Shown here piece by piece: positions 1 to 9,918 of a stretch of 45,821 bases of DNA (its first letter is position 1; every line of letters begins with the position of its first letter). A program made the position numbers and the translations under genes. Under the pieces are notes generated by a model. That model was not told the origin of the DNA. It searched no databases and saw only the letters and a program-made list of their open reading frames with translations. The DNA comes from Candidatus Intestinimonas merdavium (GTDB lineage Bacteria > Bacillota > Clostridia > Oscillospirales > Oscillospiraceae). The DNA lies in assembly GCA_019115785.1 (NCBI GenBank), contig DXCX01000057.1, positions 1 through 45,821 of the forward strand, in the 5' to 3' direction.

Positions 1-945
1 GCCAAGGTGGTGGACGATCTGGTCAAGTCCATGGGCGGCGTCCCCTTCCTCACCGACTGCAACACCCTGTATGTGGGCCGGCGGAAGAACGCCCTGGAGC
101 ACATGGACGCCGCCTATGAGAACGGCTTTTCTCCCTTCTCCACCGGCTGCCAGATCATCATCGGCGACGGACTCAAGGGCACCGACGACGTGGAGGTGCC
201 CGTGGAGGGGGCCGAATATATCCAGACCGCCAAGATCGGCCGGGCCATCATGGACGCCGACGTCTTTATCAGTCTGACCCACTTCAAGGGCCATGAGGCC
301 ACCGGCTTTGGCGGCGCCATCAAGAACATCGGCATGGGCTGCGGTTCCCGCCGGGGCAAGATGGAGCAGCACAATTCCGGCAAGCCCGAGGTGAGCAAGA
401 AGAAATGTGTGGGCTGTCACCAGTGCGCCAAACAGTGCGGCCAGGATGCCATCTCCTACGGTCCAGACCGGAAGGCCAGCATTGATCAGGACAAGTGCGT
501 GGGCTGTGGCCGCTGCCTGGGCGCCTGCAACTTTGACGCCATTTTCAACCGCAATGCCAGTGCCAATGATGACCTGAACCGGAAGATGGCCGAGTATGCC
601 AAGGGCGTGGTGGACGGCCGTCCCCAGTTCCACATCAGCCTGGTCATGGACGTCTCCCCCTTCTGCGACTGTCACCCCGAAAACGATATTCCCATCATCC
701 CCGATGTGGGCATGTTCGCCTCCTTTGATCCGGTGGCCCTGGACCAGGCCTGCACCGACGCCTGTCTGCGCCAGCCCGTCATGCCCGGCAGCCGCCTGGA
801 CCAGTATCTCCACACTGAGGGCTGCGAGGACCACCACGACCACTTCTGCAACAACTTCCCCGAGACCAACTGGCGCTCCTGCCTGGAGCATGCCGAGAAG
901 ATCGGCTTGGGTACCCGCTCCTATGAGCTCATCGAAGTGAAATAA
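1..945 (+). CDS. DUF362 domain-containing protein with two 4Fe-4S ferredoxin motifs (5' partial)
   Basis: Frame is open from base 1; contains CVGCHQCAKQCGQDAI and CVGCGRCLGACNFDAI Cys clusters and DUF362-like LTHFKGHEATGFGGAIKNIGMGCGSRRGK. Confidence 0.85.
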   Translation, partial: AKVVDDLVKSMGGVPFLTDCNTLYVGRRKNALEHMDAAYENGFSPFSTGCQIIIGDGLKGTDDVEVPVEGAEYIQTAKIGRAIMDADVFISLTHFKGHEATGFGGAIKNIGMGCGSRRGKMEQHNSGKPEVSKKKCVGCHQCAKQCGQDAISYGPDRKASIDQDKCVGCGRCLGACNFDAIFNRNASANDDLNRKMAEYAKGVVDGRPQFHISLVMDVSPFCDCHPENDIPIIPDVGMFASFDPVALDQACTDACLRQPVMPGSRLDQYLHTEGCEDHHDHFCNNFPETNWRSCLEHAEKIGLGTRSYELIEVK

Positions 946-972
946 GCCGCCAATCAAGAAAGGATGTTATCT

Positions 973-1638
973 ATGGATGTAAAGGAGATCCTGAAGCACT
1001 GTGACCATACCCTCCTGAAGCAGGAGTCCACCTGGGCGCAGATCAAGGAGATCTGTGACGATGGGCGCAAGTATCAGTGCGCCTCTGTGTGCATTCCCGC
1101 CTCCTATGTCCGCCAGGCCGCCGAATACGTGGGCAACGACCTGAAGATCTGTACGGTCATCGGCTTCCCCAACGGATACTCCACCACCGCTGTAAAGGTC
1201 TTTGAGACAGAGGACGCCATCCGTAACGGCGCCGACGAGATCGACATGGTCATCAACATCGGCTGGGTGAAGGATCAGAAGTGGGACGATCTCCTGGCTG
1301 AGATCAAGGCCGTGAAGGAGAGCTGCCAGGGCCGCATCCTCAAGGTTATCGTGGAGGCATGCCTCCTCACCGAGGAGGAGAAGATCAAGATGTGCGAGCT
1401 GGTCACCGCCTCTGGCGCCGACTACATCAAGACCTCTACCGGATTTTCCACCGGCGGAGCCACCCGGGAGGACGTGGCCCTCATGGTGAAGCATGTGGGC
1501 CCCGGTGTAAAGGTCAAGGCCGCCGGTGGTATCACCAGCCTGAAGGACGCCGAGGACTTCCTGACCCTGGGCGCCGACCGCCTGGGGACCTCCCGTATTG
1601 TGAAGCTGGTGAAGGGCCAGCAGGGCGAGGGGTACTGA
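973..1638 (+). CDS. deoC: Deoxyribose-phosphate aldolase
   Basis: [17 protein letters not shown]..., [63 protein letters not shown] motifs of DeoC. Confidence 0.93.
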   Translation: MDVKEILKHCDHTLLKQESTWAQIKEICDDGRKYQCASVCIPASYVRQAAEYVGNDLKICTVIGFPNGYSTTAVKVFETEDAIRNGADEIDMVINIGWVKDQKWDDLLAEIKAVKESCQGRILKVIVEACLLTEEEKIKMCELVTASGADYIKTSTGFSTGGATREDVALMVKHVGPGVKVKAAGGITSLKDAEDFLTLGADRLGTSRIVKLVKGQQGEGY

Positions 1639-1639
1639 G
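1573..1639 (+). repeat. 3'-end repeat copy A (the coding end of deoC)
   Basis: 67 bp repeated at 1776-1842 with one mismatch (C1617/G1820, synonymous Gly GGC/GGG). Confidence 0.95.
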
Positions 1640-1775
1640 AAAAGGCATATGCGGACGGCGCCGGGACCCGCCGCAGGCGGGACGCCGCGTATGCGGCGAA
1701 GGCCGGCGGAATTGATTTCCGACGGCCGCAAATGAAGGCAGCGGGGTCCCCACGGGAGCGTGCTCCCGTGGGGCT
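1640..1775 (+). mobile_element. Small non-coding structured insert element, copy 1 (136 bp)
   Basis: Sits between the two deoC 3'-end copies; consecutive hairpins at 1667-1681, 1683-1698, 1701-1727 and 1748-1773 (12-bp perfect stem CCCCACGGGAGC-GT-GCTCCCGTGGGG). Confidence 0.6.
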
Positions 1776-1842
1776 GCCGACCGCCTGGGGACCTCCCGTA
1801 TTGTGAAGCTGGTGAAGGGGCAGCAGGGCGAGGGGTACTGAG
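1776..1842 (+). repeat. 3'-end repeat copy B (displaced deoC end, stop codon included)
   Basis: 66/67 identical to 1573-1639. Confidence 0.95.
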
Positions 1843-2011
1843 GACAAAACCTGCGTCATCTGCGTGGAGCGGGGACCGCTGTTTAGGCGGTTCCCGCTGT
1901 TTCTTTCAGCACTGAACCGGCCTTTTCCCCAAGGCACACCTGAAGGGAGGAGGGCGTTTAACACTTTTGTAACAAAACCGTAAACTTTTTTTGATATTCA
2001 TGAAATTTCGG

Positions 2012-2040
2012 TTGCGCTCTGGTAAAATGTGCGTTATAAT
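2012..2040 (+). promoter_or_regulatory. Sigma-A type promoter upstream of the BMP lipoprotein gene
   Basis: TTGCGC - 17 nt - TATAAT. Confidence 0.7.
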
Positions 2041-2123
2041 AAGCCCGTGCTCGGGAGGATGGAACATTTTTGAAGATGTCTAAGCCATTCCGGGCACTGA
2101 TTTTGAAAGGAAGGTAGATCAGC

Positions 2124-3317
2124 TTGAAGAATTTTAAGAAACTTTCCGCTCTTGTTCTGGCTGGCGCCATGGTGTTCTCTCTGGCCGCCTGCGGCGGCGG
2201 CAACGCCGAGACTCCCGCCCCCGAGACCACCACCACCCCCACTGAGAGCGGCGCGCCCGCTGAGACCACCCCCGCTACCGATATGAAGGTGGCCATGATC
2301 ACCGACTACGGCGACATCACCGACCAGTCCTTCAACCAGACTACTTACGAGGCCTGCAACGAGTTCTGCACTGCCAACAGTGTGGAGTTCACCTACTACA
2401 AGCCCGCTGGTGACTCCACCGCTGAGCGCGTGGCCATGGTGGACGCCTCCGTGGCCGAGGGCTACAACGTGATCGTGATGCCCGGCTACGCCTTCGCCGA
2501 GACCATCAAGGAGACCGCCGATATGTATCCCGATGTCACCTTTATTGCCCTGGATGTGGGCGAGGGCGACCTGGGTGCCGACTACACTGTGCCCTCTAAC
2601 GTTTACTGCGCCGTTTACCAGGAGGAGCTGTGCGGCTACATGGCCGGCTATGCCGCTGTGAAGCTGGGCTACACCCACCTGGGCTTCCTGGGCGGCATGG
2701 CTGTCCCCGCTGTGCAGCGCTACGGCTACGGCTTTATCCAGGGCGCTGACGCCGCCGCTGTGGAGCTGGGCAACGGTGCCGACGTGACCGTGGAGTACGT
2801 CTACGGCAATCAGTTCTTTGGCGACGCCGACATTACCGCCTACATGGACAACTGGTATCAGACCCAGGGTGTTGAGGTGGTCTTCGCCTGCGGCGGCGGC
2901 ATCTACACCTCCGCCGCTGAGGCTGCTGCCAAGGTGGGCGGCAAGGTCATCGGCGTGGACGTGGACCAGGCCGGCATCATCGACGCCTACGGTGAGGGCA
3001 TGACCGTGACCTCCGCCATGAAGGGCCTGGCCAACACCACCAAGCACCTCCTGCAGGAGACCATGGACGGCAACTTTGCCAACTACGGCGGCCAGATTGA
3101 GACTCTGGGCCTGGTGTCCGGCGACGATCCCACCGCCAACTATGTCCAGCTCCCCATGGAGTCCACTCAGTGGAGCGATAGCTTCACTCAGGACAACTAC
3201 AAGGCTCTGGTGGCCGGCATGTTTGACGGTACCATCACCGTCTCCAATGACGTGTCCGTGGCGCCTGCTGACAACGCCACTGCCATCACCGTCAACGCTT
3301 ACGACAACATTAAGTAA
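2124..3317 (+). CDS. BMP family lipoprotein, nucleoside ABC transporter substrate-binding protein (TTG start)
   Basis: Lipobox SLAACGGG; KVAMITDYGDITDQSFNQ; upstream of matching ABC ATPase and permeases; RBS GAAAGGAAGG. Confidence 0.88.
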   Translation: MKNFKKLSALVLAGAMVFSLAACGGGNAETPAPETTTTPTESGAPAETTPATDMKVAMITDYGDITDQSFNQTTYEACNEFCTANSVEFTYYKPAGDSTAERVAMVDASVAEGYNVIVMPGYAFAETIKETADMYPDVTFIALDVGEGDLGADYTVPSNVYCAVYQEELCGYMAGYAAVKLGYTHLGFLGGMAVPAVQRYGYGFIQGADAAAVELGNGADVTVEYVYGNQFFGDADITAYMDNWYQTQGVEVVFACGGGIYTSAAEAAAKVGGKVIGVDVDQAGIIDAYGEGMTVTSAMKGLANTTKHLLQETMDGNFANYGGQIETLGLVSGDDPTANYVQLPMESTQWSDSFTQDNYKALVAGMFDGTITVSNDVSVAPADNATAITVNAYDNIK

Positions 3318-3337
3318 GAACTCCTTTGTAAGACTGA

Positions 3338-3375
3338 AAAGGCCGCTGCGGTTCATTCACCGCGGCGGCCTTTTT
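3338..3375 (+). terminator. Rho-independent terminator after the BMP gene
   Basis: AAAAGGCCGCTGCGG...CCGCGGCGGCCTTTTT. Confidence 0.85.
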
Positions 3376-3417
3376 CCATAGGTTGGAGAGAAAAATAGCA
3401 CATCGAACATTTTTGTT

Positions 3418-3446
3418 TTGAATTATGCGCTTGAATATAGTACAAT
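3418..3446 (+). promoter_or_regulatory. Promoter of the nucleoside ABC ATPase/permease operon
   Basis: TTGAAT - 17 nt - TACAAT. Confidence 0.65.
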
Positions 3447-3586
3447 AGTAGAGAATCATGTGCCTTGCCATATGATGTCTCCGAACGGCAGAAAAGAGCC
3501 GAGCGGAATCGGGGCAAAAACCCCACGGGCCGGCGCTGCGCGGTCGACCTGACAGATACTATGCGACAAGAGGGAGGGCGGTAAGC

Positions 3587-5119
3587 TTGGAGCAGCCATA
3601 TGCCATTGAAATGCTGAATATCACCAAGCGGTTCCCCGGCATCGTTGCCAATGACAACATTACGCTCCAGCTCAAAAAGGGCGAGATCCACGCGCTTTTG
3701 GGCGAAAACGGCGCCGGAAAGTCCACACTGATGAGCGTCCTGTTCGGCCTTTATCGGCCGGAGGAGGGCACCATCAAGAAGAACGGTCAGGTAGTGGAGA
3801 TCAAGGACCCCAACGACGCCAATGATCTGGGTATCGGCATGGTCCACCAGCACTTCAAGCTGGTGGAGTGTTTTACCGTGCTGGACAACATCATTCTGGG
3901 CGTGGAGCCCTGCAAGAACGGCCTGCTGCAGAAGGCGGAGGCCCGGGAAAAGGTCATGTCCCTCTCTAACAAATATGGGTTGAAGGTGGACCCGGACGCC
4001 CTGGTGGAGGACATCACCGTGGGCATGCAGCAGCGCACCGAGATCCTGAAGATGCTCTACCGGGACAATGAGATCCTCATCTTTGACGAGCCCACCGCTG
4101 TCCTCACCCCCCAGGAGATCGACGAGCTGATGGACATTATGCGGGGGCTCAAGGCCGAGGGAAAGAGCATCCTCTTCATCACCCACAAGCTCAATGAGAT
4201 CATGGCCGTGGCCGACCGCTGCACTGTGCTGCGCAAGGGCAAGTACATCGGAACTGTAGACGTGGCCTCCAGCACCAAGGAGGAGCTCTCCAAGATGATG
4301 GTGGGCCGTGATGTAGACTTTGTGGTCCACAAGGAGGAGGCCAAGCCTACAGACGTGATCCTATCGGTGGAGGGCATGACTGTGGCCTCCAAGACCCACG
4401 CCAACAACGCCGTCAAAAATGTCTCCTTCACCGTTCGGGGTGGGGAGATCGTCTGCATCGCCGGTATCGACGGCAATGGACAGACCGAACTGGTCTACGG
4501 CCTTACCGGTCTGGAGCCGATTAAGGAGGGCAAGATCACTCTGTGCGGACAGGACATCACCCACGTCTCCATCCGCAAGCGCTCCACCATGGGCATGAGC
4601 CATATCCCCGAGGACCGGCACAAGCACGGTCTGGTGCTGGACTATACCCTGGAGGACAACATGGTTCTCCAGCGGTATTTTGAACCCCAGTTCGTCTCAA
4701 GCGCCGGATTTTTGAAGCGCAAGGCCATCCGGGAGTACGCCGAACGCCTCATCGAACAATACGACGTGCGCTCCGGTCAGGGCCCGATCACCATCGCCCG
4801 GTCCATGTCCGGCGGCAACCAGCAGAAGGCCATCGTGGCCCGAGAGATCGACCGGGACCCCGAATTGCTCATCGCCGTCCAGCCCACCCGCGGCCTGGAC
4901 GTGGGCGCCATCGAGTATATCCATAGACAGATCGTGGCCCAGCGGGACGCCGGTAAGGGCGTGCTGCTGGTCAGCCTGGAGCTGGACGAGGTCATGGCCC
5001 TCTCCGACCGGATTTTGGTCATGTACGAGGGGGAGATCGTGGGCGAGCTGGACCCCAAGACCACCACAGTGGAAGAGATGGGCCTCTACATGGCCGGCGC
5101 CAAGCGGAAGGGGGCGTAA
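3587..5119 (+). CDS. Nucleoside ABC transporter, ATP-binding protein (dual ATPase domain, YufO/NupA type)
   Basis: Two ABC domains; Walker [41 protein letters not shown]. Confidence 0.9.
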   Translation: MEQPYAIEMLNITKRFPGIVANDNITLQLKKGEIHALLGENGAGKSTLMSVLFGLYRPEEGTIKKNGQVVEIKDPNDANDLGIGMVHQHFKLVECFTVLDNIILGVEPCKNGLLQKAEAREKVMSLSNKYGLKVDPDALVEDITVGMQQRTEILKMLYRDNEILIFDEPTAVLTPQEIDELMDIMRGLKAEGKSILFITHKLNEIMAVADRCTVLRKGKYIGTVDVASSTKEELSKMMVGRDVDFVVHKEEAKPTDVILSVEGMTVASKTHANNAVKNVSFTVRGGEIVCIAGIDGNGQTELVYGLTGLEPIKEGKITLCGQDITHVSIRKRSTMGMSHIPEDRHKHGLVLDYTLEDNMVLQRYFEPQFVSSAGFLKRKAIREYAERLIEQYDVRSGQGPITIARSMSGGNQQKAIVAREIDRDPELLIAVQPTRGLDVGAIEYIHRQIVAQRDAGKGVLLVSLELDEVMALSDRILVMYEGEIVGELDPKTTTVEEMGLYMAGAKRKGA

Positions 5120-5122
5120 GGG

Positions 5123-6250
5123 ATGAAACAAAACAACTCCATTCTGCGCAACAAGGGCGTCCAATCTCTGCTGGCCTCCCTGCTGTGCATCTTCATCGGC
5201 CTGGTCATCGGCTATCTGGTCCTCCTGGTCATCAACCCCGCCGGCGCCTGGGAGGCCATTCTGACCATCATCAAAAACTTCTTCTACTATCCCAGCGGTC
5301 CCGCCCGAATGAAGTACTTCGGCAGCACCCTGGTCAAGACCGCACCGCTGCTCATGTGCTCCCTGTCGGTGCTCTTTGCCTATAAGGTGGGCCTCTTCAA
5401 CATCGGCGCCGCCGGACAGTACGTGGTGGGCGCCGGCGCCAGCCTCTACTGTGCCCTGGGCCTCCAGATGCCCTGGTTTGTCTGCCTCATCGCCGGCATC
5501 CTGGCCGGTGCCGTCCTGGGCGGCATCTCCGGCGCCCTGAAGGCATACCGCAACGTCAACGAAGTCATCTCCTGCATCATGCTCAACTGGATCAGCCTGT
5601 ATTTGGTCAATGCCCTGCTGAGCAATGTGAAGGAATCGGCCAGCCCCTACACCCTCACCCTCTCCAGCACCAACCCTGGGGCCATCATTCCCAGTCTGGG
5701 CCTGGGCGAGCTGTTCTCCAACAACCAGTATGTCACCATCGCCATTCCTCTGACCGTGGTGGTGGGCGTCCTGATCTGGGTGCTCCTGGAGAAGACCAAG
5801 CTGGGCTATGAGCTGCGGGCCACTGGCTATAACAAGTTTGCCGCAAAATACTGCGGCATGCAGGAAAAGCGCAACATCATCCTCACCATGGTCATTGCCG
5901 GCGGCCTGGCCGGCTTCGGCGCCGGCACCTTCTTTCTCACTGGCTTTGAGCAGTGGCAGTGCACGCAGTCCTCGGTGCCGGCTATGGGCTTTAACGGCAT
6001 TGCCGCCGCCTTCCTGGGCGGACTTAACCCCATTGGCGCCATTTTCTCCTCCTACTTCATCCAGCATATCACAAACGGCGGCGCCTATGTGGACAAGACC
6101 ATGTACTCCGCTCAGATCTCGGACCTCATTTCGTCTCTTATCATTTACCTGTGCGGCTTCGTACTCTTCTTCAAGACCGCGCTCACCGCTTGGCTGGACC
6201 GCCGCGCTGAGCGCCGGGCGGCCCAGGAGAAGAAAGGAGGAGAGGCATAA
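5123..6250 (+). CDS. ABC transporter permease (YufP type)
   Basis: Multi-TM; FNIGAAGQYVVGA and SGALKAYRNVNEVISCIMLNWI motifs; operon context. Confidence 0.88.
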   Translation: MKQNNSILRNKGVQSLLASLLCIFIGLVIGYLVLLVINPAGAWEAILTIIKNFFYYPSGPARMKYFGSTLVKTAPLLMCSLSVLFAYKVGLFNIGAAGQYVVGAGASLYCALGLQMPWFVCLIAGILAGAVLGGISGALKAYRNVNEVISCIMLNWISLYLVNALLSNVKESASPYTLTLSSTNPGAIIPSLGLGELFSNNQYVTIAIPLTVVVGVLIWVLLEKTKLGYELRATGYNKFAAKYCGMQEKRNIILTMVIAGGLAGFGAGTFFLTGFEQWQCTQSSVPAMGFNGIAAAFLGGLNPIGAIFSSYFIQHITNGGAYVDKTMYSAQISDLISSLIIYLCGFVLFFKTALTAWLDRRAERRAAQEKKGGEA

Positions 6251-7191
6251 TGCTGCTGCTGATCCAATACACCATTATTTTCGCCTCGGTCCTCATCCTG
6301 GTAGCCCTGGGCGGCTGCTTCTCCGAGCATTCTGGTGTCATCAACATCGGTCTGGAGGGCATCATGGTCATGGGCGCCCTGGGCGGCGCGCTGATGATGA
6401 AGTTTGCCCCTGCCGGCCTGCCCGCTGTGGGCATGATCGTGCTGGTGGTCCTGGCCGCTGTGCTCCTGGGTATGATCTATTCCCTGCTGCTGGCCGTGGC
6501 CGCCATTAACTTCAAGGCTGACCAGACCCTGGTGGGCACTGCCATGAACCTGCTGGCCACCGCTGCCGCAACCGTCTTCGTCAAGGCCATGAACACCGCC
6601 GCCGACTCCGGCAATGTCTCTGCCACCATCCAGTATATCGAACAGAAGAAGGCCTTCCTGGTCAACATCAACGGCTTCGAGTTTAACTGGTTCATGCTCA
6701 TGGCTCTCATTGCCCTCATCTGCTCCTGGGTGGTCCTCTACCGGACCCGCTTCGGTCTCCGGCTCATGGCCTGCGGCGAGCACCCCCAGGCGGCTGACTC
6801 CGTGGGCATCAACGTCTACCGCATGCGCTATGCCGGTGTCCTCATCTCCGGTTTTCTGGGTGGACTGGGCGGCATCGTCTATATCACCGCAGGCGTCAGC
6901 GAGTGGAAGTTTGAATACGGCGTGGCCGGCTTTGGCTTCCTGGCCCTGGCCGTTATGATCTTCGGACAGTGGAAGCCCACCCGCATCGCCTTGGCGGCCC
7001 TGCTCTTTGGCCTCTTCCGGGCCCTGGGCAACGTCTACACCGGCTTTGATGTGCTGAAGAACCTGAACCTGCCCAGCGCTGTCTATAATATGCTGCCCTA
7101 TATCGTCTCCCTGGTGGTGCTGGCCTTCACCTCTCAGAAGTCCAGAGCCCCTAAGGCGGAGGGCATCCCCTACGACAAGGGCATGCGCTGA
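6250..7191 (+). CDS. ABC transporter permease (YufQ type)
   Basis: SEHSGVINIGLEGIMVMGALGGA; start codon overlaps the previous stop. Confidence 0.88.
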   Translation: MLLLIQYTIIFASVLILVALGGCFSEHSGVINIGLEGIMVMGALGGALMMKFAPAGLPAVGMIVLVVLAAVLLGMIYSLLLAVAAINFKADQTLVGTAMNLLATAAATVFVKAMNTAADSGNVSATIQYIEQKKAFLVNINGFEFNWFMLMALIALICSWVVLYRTRFGLRLMACGEHPQAADSVGINVYRMRYAGVLISGFLGGLGGIVYITAGVSEWKFEYGVAGFGFLALAVMIFGQWKPTRIALAALLFGLFRALGNVYTGFDVLKNLNLPSAVYNMLPYIVSLVVLAFTSQKSRAPKAEGIPYDKGMR

Positions 7192-7228
7192 GTACCGCAT
7201 TCCGCCTTCGGACGGACAAAAATCGAAA

Positions 7229-7305
7229 GAGGGACGCTGCCATGGGCGGCGTCCCTCAGTCTGTCGATAAGTCCAGCTAAGGCCGGGCTGGCTCGACAAA
7301 CTGAG
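7229..7305 (+). repeat. Structured intergenic sequence with two consecutive inverted repeats (REP-like)
   Basis: GAGGGACGC...GCGTCCCTC followed by a branched palindrome CTCAGTCTGTCGA-(CCAGC..GCTGG)-TCGACAAACTGAG. Confidence 0.5.
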
Positions 7306-7306
7306 A

Positions 7307-7336
7307 GCGGAGCAGGGCGATCTGCTCCGCTTTTTT
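7307..7336 (+). terminator. Rho-independent terminator
   Basis: GCGGAGCAG GGCGAT CTGCTCCGC TTTTTT. Confidence 0.85.
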
Positions 7337-7385
7337 ATGACCTTCTGCATGGGCAAAACGCAGCAGAAAAAAGCAAATCTTCCCC

Positions 7386-7414
7386 TTGGCTTTTGGTGGA
7401 TATACCGATATAAT
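7386..7414 (+). promoter_or_regulatory. Promoter upstream of galK
   Basis: TTGGCT - 17 nt - TATAAT. Confidence 0.6.
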
Positions 7415-7573
7415 AGTAACAGTGGATGACAACCATCCCTATAGCCATTGCAGTGCGGTGGGACTCCTTTGAGGGGGAAAATGTGCCTTGCCTGAAGGGG
7501 CAAAACAAGGTAAAATATGAATCACGACGGACCGGAGCGCGTCCGGAGAAAAGTCCGAGAGGGGCGAAGAGAG

Positions 7574-8863
7574 ATGAATATCCAGGAACTGAGACAGGCG
7601 CTGAACACCGGTGCCTTCGACAAAACCTTCCAAAAATTGTACCCCGGCCGCTGGGAGGGCCAGCGGGAGCGGTACTTGCACATTGCAGACGCTTTCGCCG
7701 AGCGGTTCGGCGAAGAGCATGCGGTGGAGCTTTATTCCGCGCCCGGCCGCAGTGAGATCGGCGGCAACCACACTGACCACCAGCGGGGCAGGGTCCTGGC
7801 GGCGGCCGTCACCCTGGACGCGGTGGCGGTGGCGGCCAAAAACGACCGCAACGTCATCCGCATTTACTCTGAGGGCCACGGCGAGGAGCGCATCAACCTG
7901 GAAAAGCTGGAGATCGTCCCCGAGGAGAAGGGCACCACCGCGGCCCTTATCCGGGGCATTGCGGCCCGATTCTATGAGCTGGACCTGCGCTTTGGCGGCT
8001 TTGACGCCTATGTGAGCTCCGATGTGCTGCCCGGCTCCGGTCTCTCCTCCTCCGCTGCCTACGAGGTGCTGGTGGGCACCATCCTCAGCGGCCTATATAA
8101 CGGCGGTCGGGCCACCCCCGTCCTCATCGCCAAGGTGGGGCAGTTTGCCGAAAACACATACTTTGGAAAGCCCTGCGGCCTCATGGATCAGTGTGCCTCC
8201 GCCGTGGGCGACTTCTGCCTCATGGATTTCGCCGACCCCGGCGCGCCGGTGGTGGAGTCCATCCCCTGTGTCCCCGCCGATCATGGTTATGCCCTGTGCC
8301 TCATCGACGCCGGGGGCAGCCACGCCAACCTCACCGACGAGTATGCCGCCATCCCCCAGGAGATGCGCGCCGTGGCCAAGCTGCTGGGCAAGGATGTACT
8401 GGGGGAGACGGACCCGGCGGAGTTCTATGCCCGGCTGGGGGAGTTCCGGGGCAAGGTGCCCGACCGCGCTCTGCTGCGGGCCATGCACTTCTACGGCGAT
8501 AACCAGCGGGTGCTGGACCAGGCCGAAGCTCTGCGAAAGGGAGATTTTCAGCGGTTCCTGTCCCTGGTGCGGGACTCCGGCGCCTCCTCCATGGACCTCT
8601 TGCAGAATATCTATCCCTCTGGCGACCCCTCGGAGCGCAGCCTTTCCCTGGCCCTGGCGCTGTGCCGGCGGCTTTTGGAGGCCGACGGCGCCTGGCGTGT
8701 CCACGGCGGCGGCTTCGCCGGTACCGTCCAGGCCTTTGTGCCCATGGCGAAGCTGGAGGAGTTCCGGCAGAAGATGGAGTCTGTCTTCGGCGCCGGTACC
8801 TGCCACGACCTGTCGGTGCGGCCGGCTGGCGGTATTCGGGTGATGGCGGAGGGAGAGGCATGA
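7574..8863 (+). CDS. galK: Galactokinase
   Basis: APGRSEIGGNHTDHQ, LPGSGLSSSAAYEVL, GLMDQCAS, VHGGGFAGTVQAF motifs of GHMP galactokinases. Confidence 0.9.
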   Translation: MNIQELRQALNTGAFDKTFQKLYPGRWEGQRERYLHIADAFAERFGEEHAVELYSAPGRSEIGGNHTDHQRGRVLAAAVTLDAVAVAAKNDRNVIRIYSEGHGEERINLEKLEIVPEEKGTTAALIRGIAARFYELDLRFGGFDAYVSSDVLPGSGLSSSAAYEVLVGTILSGLYNGGRATPVLIAKVGQFAENTYFGKPCGLMDQCASAVGDFCLMDFADPGAPVVESIPCVPADHGYALCLIDAGGSHANLTDEYAAIPQEMRAVAKLLGKDVLGETDPAEFYARLGEFRGKVPDRALLRAMHFYGDNQRVLDQAEALRKGDFQRFLSLVRDSGASSMDLLQNIYPSGDPSERSLSLALALCRRLLEADGAWRVHGGGFAGTVQAFVPMAKLEEFRQKMESVFGAGTCHDLSVRPAGGIRVMAEGEA

Positions 8864-9897
8864 TTACGGCCAGATCTTTTGGCACCACCGCAGACGGCGC
8901 GCCGGTGACCTGCTTTCATCTGGAAAATTCCTCCGGCGCCTGGGCGGAGGTACTGGACTACGGGGCCATCCTCCGGGGGGTGGCCGTCCCCGACCGGACG
9001 GGGAGGCTCCGGGACGTCTGTCTGGGCTTTGACACCGCCAAGGAGTATCAGGAAAAGCACCAGGGCTATTTGGGGGCCCTGGTGGGCCGGTGTGCCAACC
9101 GTATCCGGGATGCCCGGTTTACGCTGGATGGCCGGACGTACACACTGGCGGCCAATGAGAGGAATAACCACCTCCATGGCGGCGTCCGGGGGTTTGATCA
9201 ATATGTCTGGGACCACAGTGTCGAAGGGGATACGGTGGTCTTTTCCCGTACCTCCCCCAATGGGGAGGAGGGCTACCCCGGCACACTGAAGGTGCGAGTG
9301 AGCTACACGCTGACGGAGGACAACGCCCTTCGGCTGGTGGTGGAGGGAGAGAGCGACGCCGACACCGTGATAAACCTCACCAGCCACGCCTACTGGAATC
9401 TGAACGGCCATGGCGCCGGCGATGTGGGGAGCCATACGCTGTGCATCGACGCCATCGCCTTTACCGAGCTGGCCTCGGATAACTGTCCCAACGGCACCAT
9501 CGCCTCGGTGGTGGGGAGTCCCTTTGACCTGAGGACTGCCAGGCCCCTGGAGGAGGGCTGGGACGCCGACCACCCTCAGATCCGCCAGGGAGGCGGCTAT
9601 GACCATAATTGGGCCATCCGGGGGACTGGTCTACGCCGGGCGGCGGTCCTCGCTGCTCCGGAGAGCGGCATCACCCTGTCCCTCTCAACCACTCAGCCGG
9701 GGCTCCAGGTCTACAGTGGAAACTTTCTGCCGGTGATGACGGGAAAGGGAGACGCCCACTACGGCCCCCGGCGGGGGGTGGCCCTGGAGGCCCAGGGCTT
9801 TCCCAATGCCGTGAACCAGCCTGGCTTCCCTTCTGTGGTCCTGAGGCCCGGGGAGCGGTATCATCAGGAGATCATCTTTGCCTTCGGGCTCGATTAA
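8860..9897 (+). CDS. galM: Aldose 1-epimerase (galactose mutarotase)
   Basis: ATGA overlap with galK; GRCANRI, NNHLHGGVRGFD, NLTSHAYWNL, QPGLQVYSGNF. Confidence 0.9.
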   Translation: MITARSFGTTADGAPVTCFHLENSSGAWAEVLDYGAILRGVAVPDRTGRLRDVCLGFDTAKEYQEKHQGYLGALVGRCANRIRDARFTLDGRTYTLAANERNNHLHGGVRGFDQYVWDHSVEGDTVVFSRTSPNGEEGYPGTLKVRVSYTLTEDNALRLVVEGESDADTVINLTSHAYWNLNGHGAGDVGSHTLCIDAIAFTELASDNCPNGTIASVVGSPFDLRTARPLEEGWDADHPQIRQGGGYDHNWAIRGTGLRRAAVLAAPESGITLSLSTTQPGLQVYSGNFLPVMTGKGDAHYGPRRGVALEAQGFPNAVNQPGFPSVVLRPGERYHQEIIFAFGLD

Positions 9898-9918
9898 CAT
9901 GTGAAAGAAGGTGTCCCG

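Noticed and set aside
1776-1842. Downstream deoC-end copy as a separate pseudogene or second deoC
   Set aside because: Only the terminal 67 bp is present, abutting a structured insert; better explained as a displaced gene end than as a decayed full paralogue.
2034-3356. Long minus-strand ORF (440 aa) opposite the BMP gene
   Set aside because: Antisense shadow ORF of a GC-rich, codon-biased gene; His/Gly/Val/Leu-rich, low-complexity-like translation and no recognisable domain.
4697-7503. Minus-strand ORFs of 456 and 452 aa opposite the ABC ATPase and permeases
   Set aside because: Antisense shadows of well-supported transporter genes, with no domain signatures.
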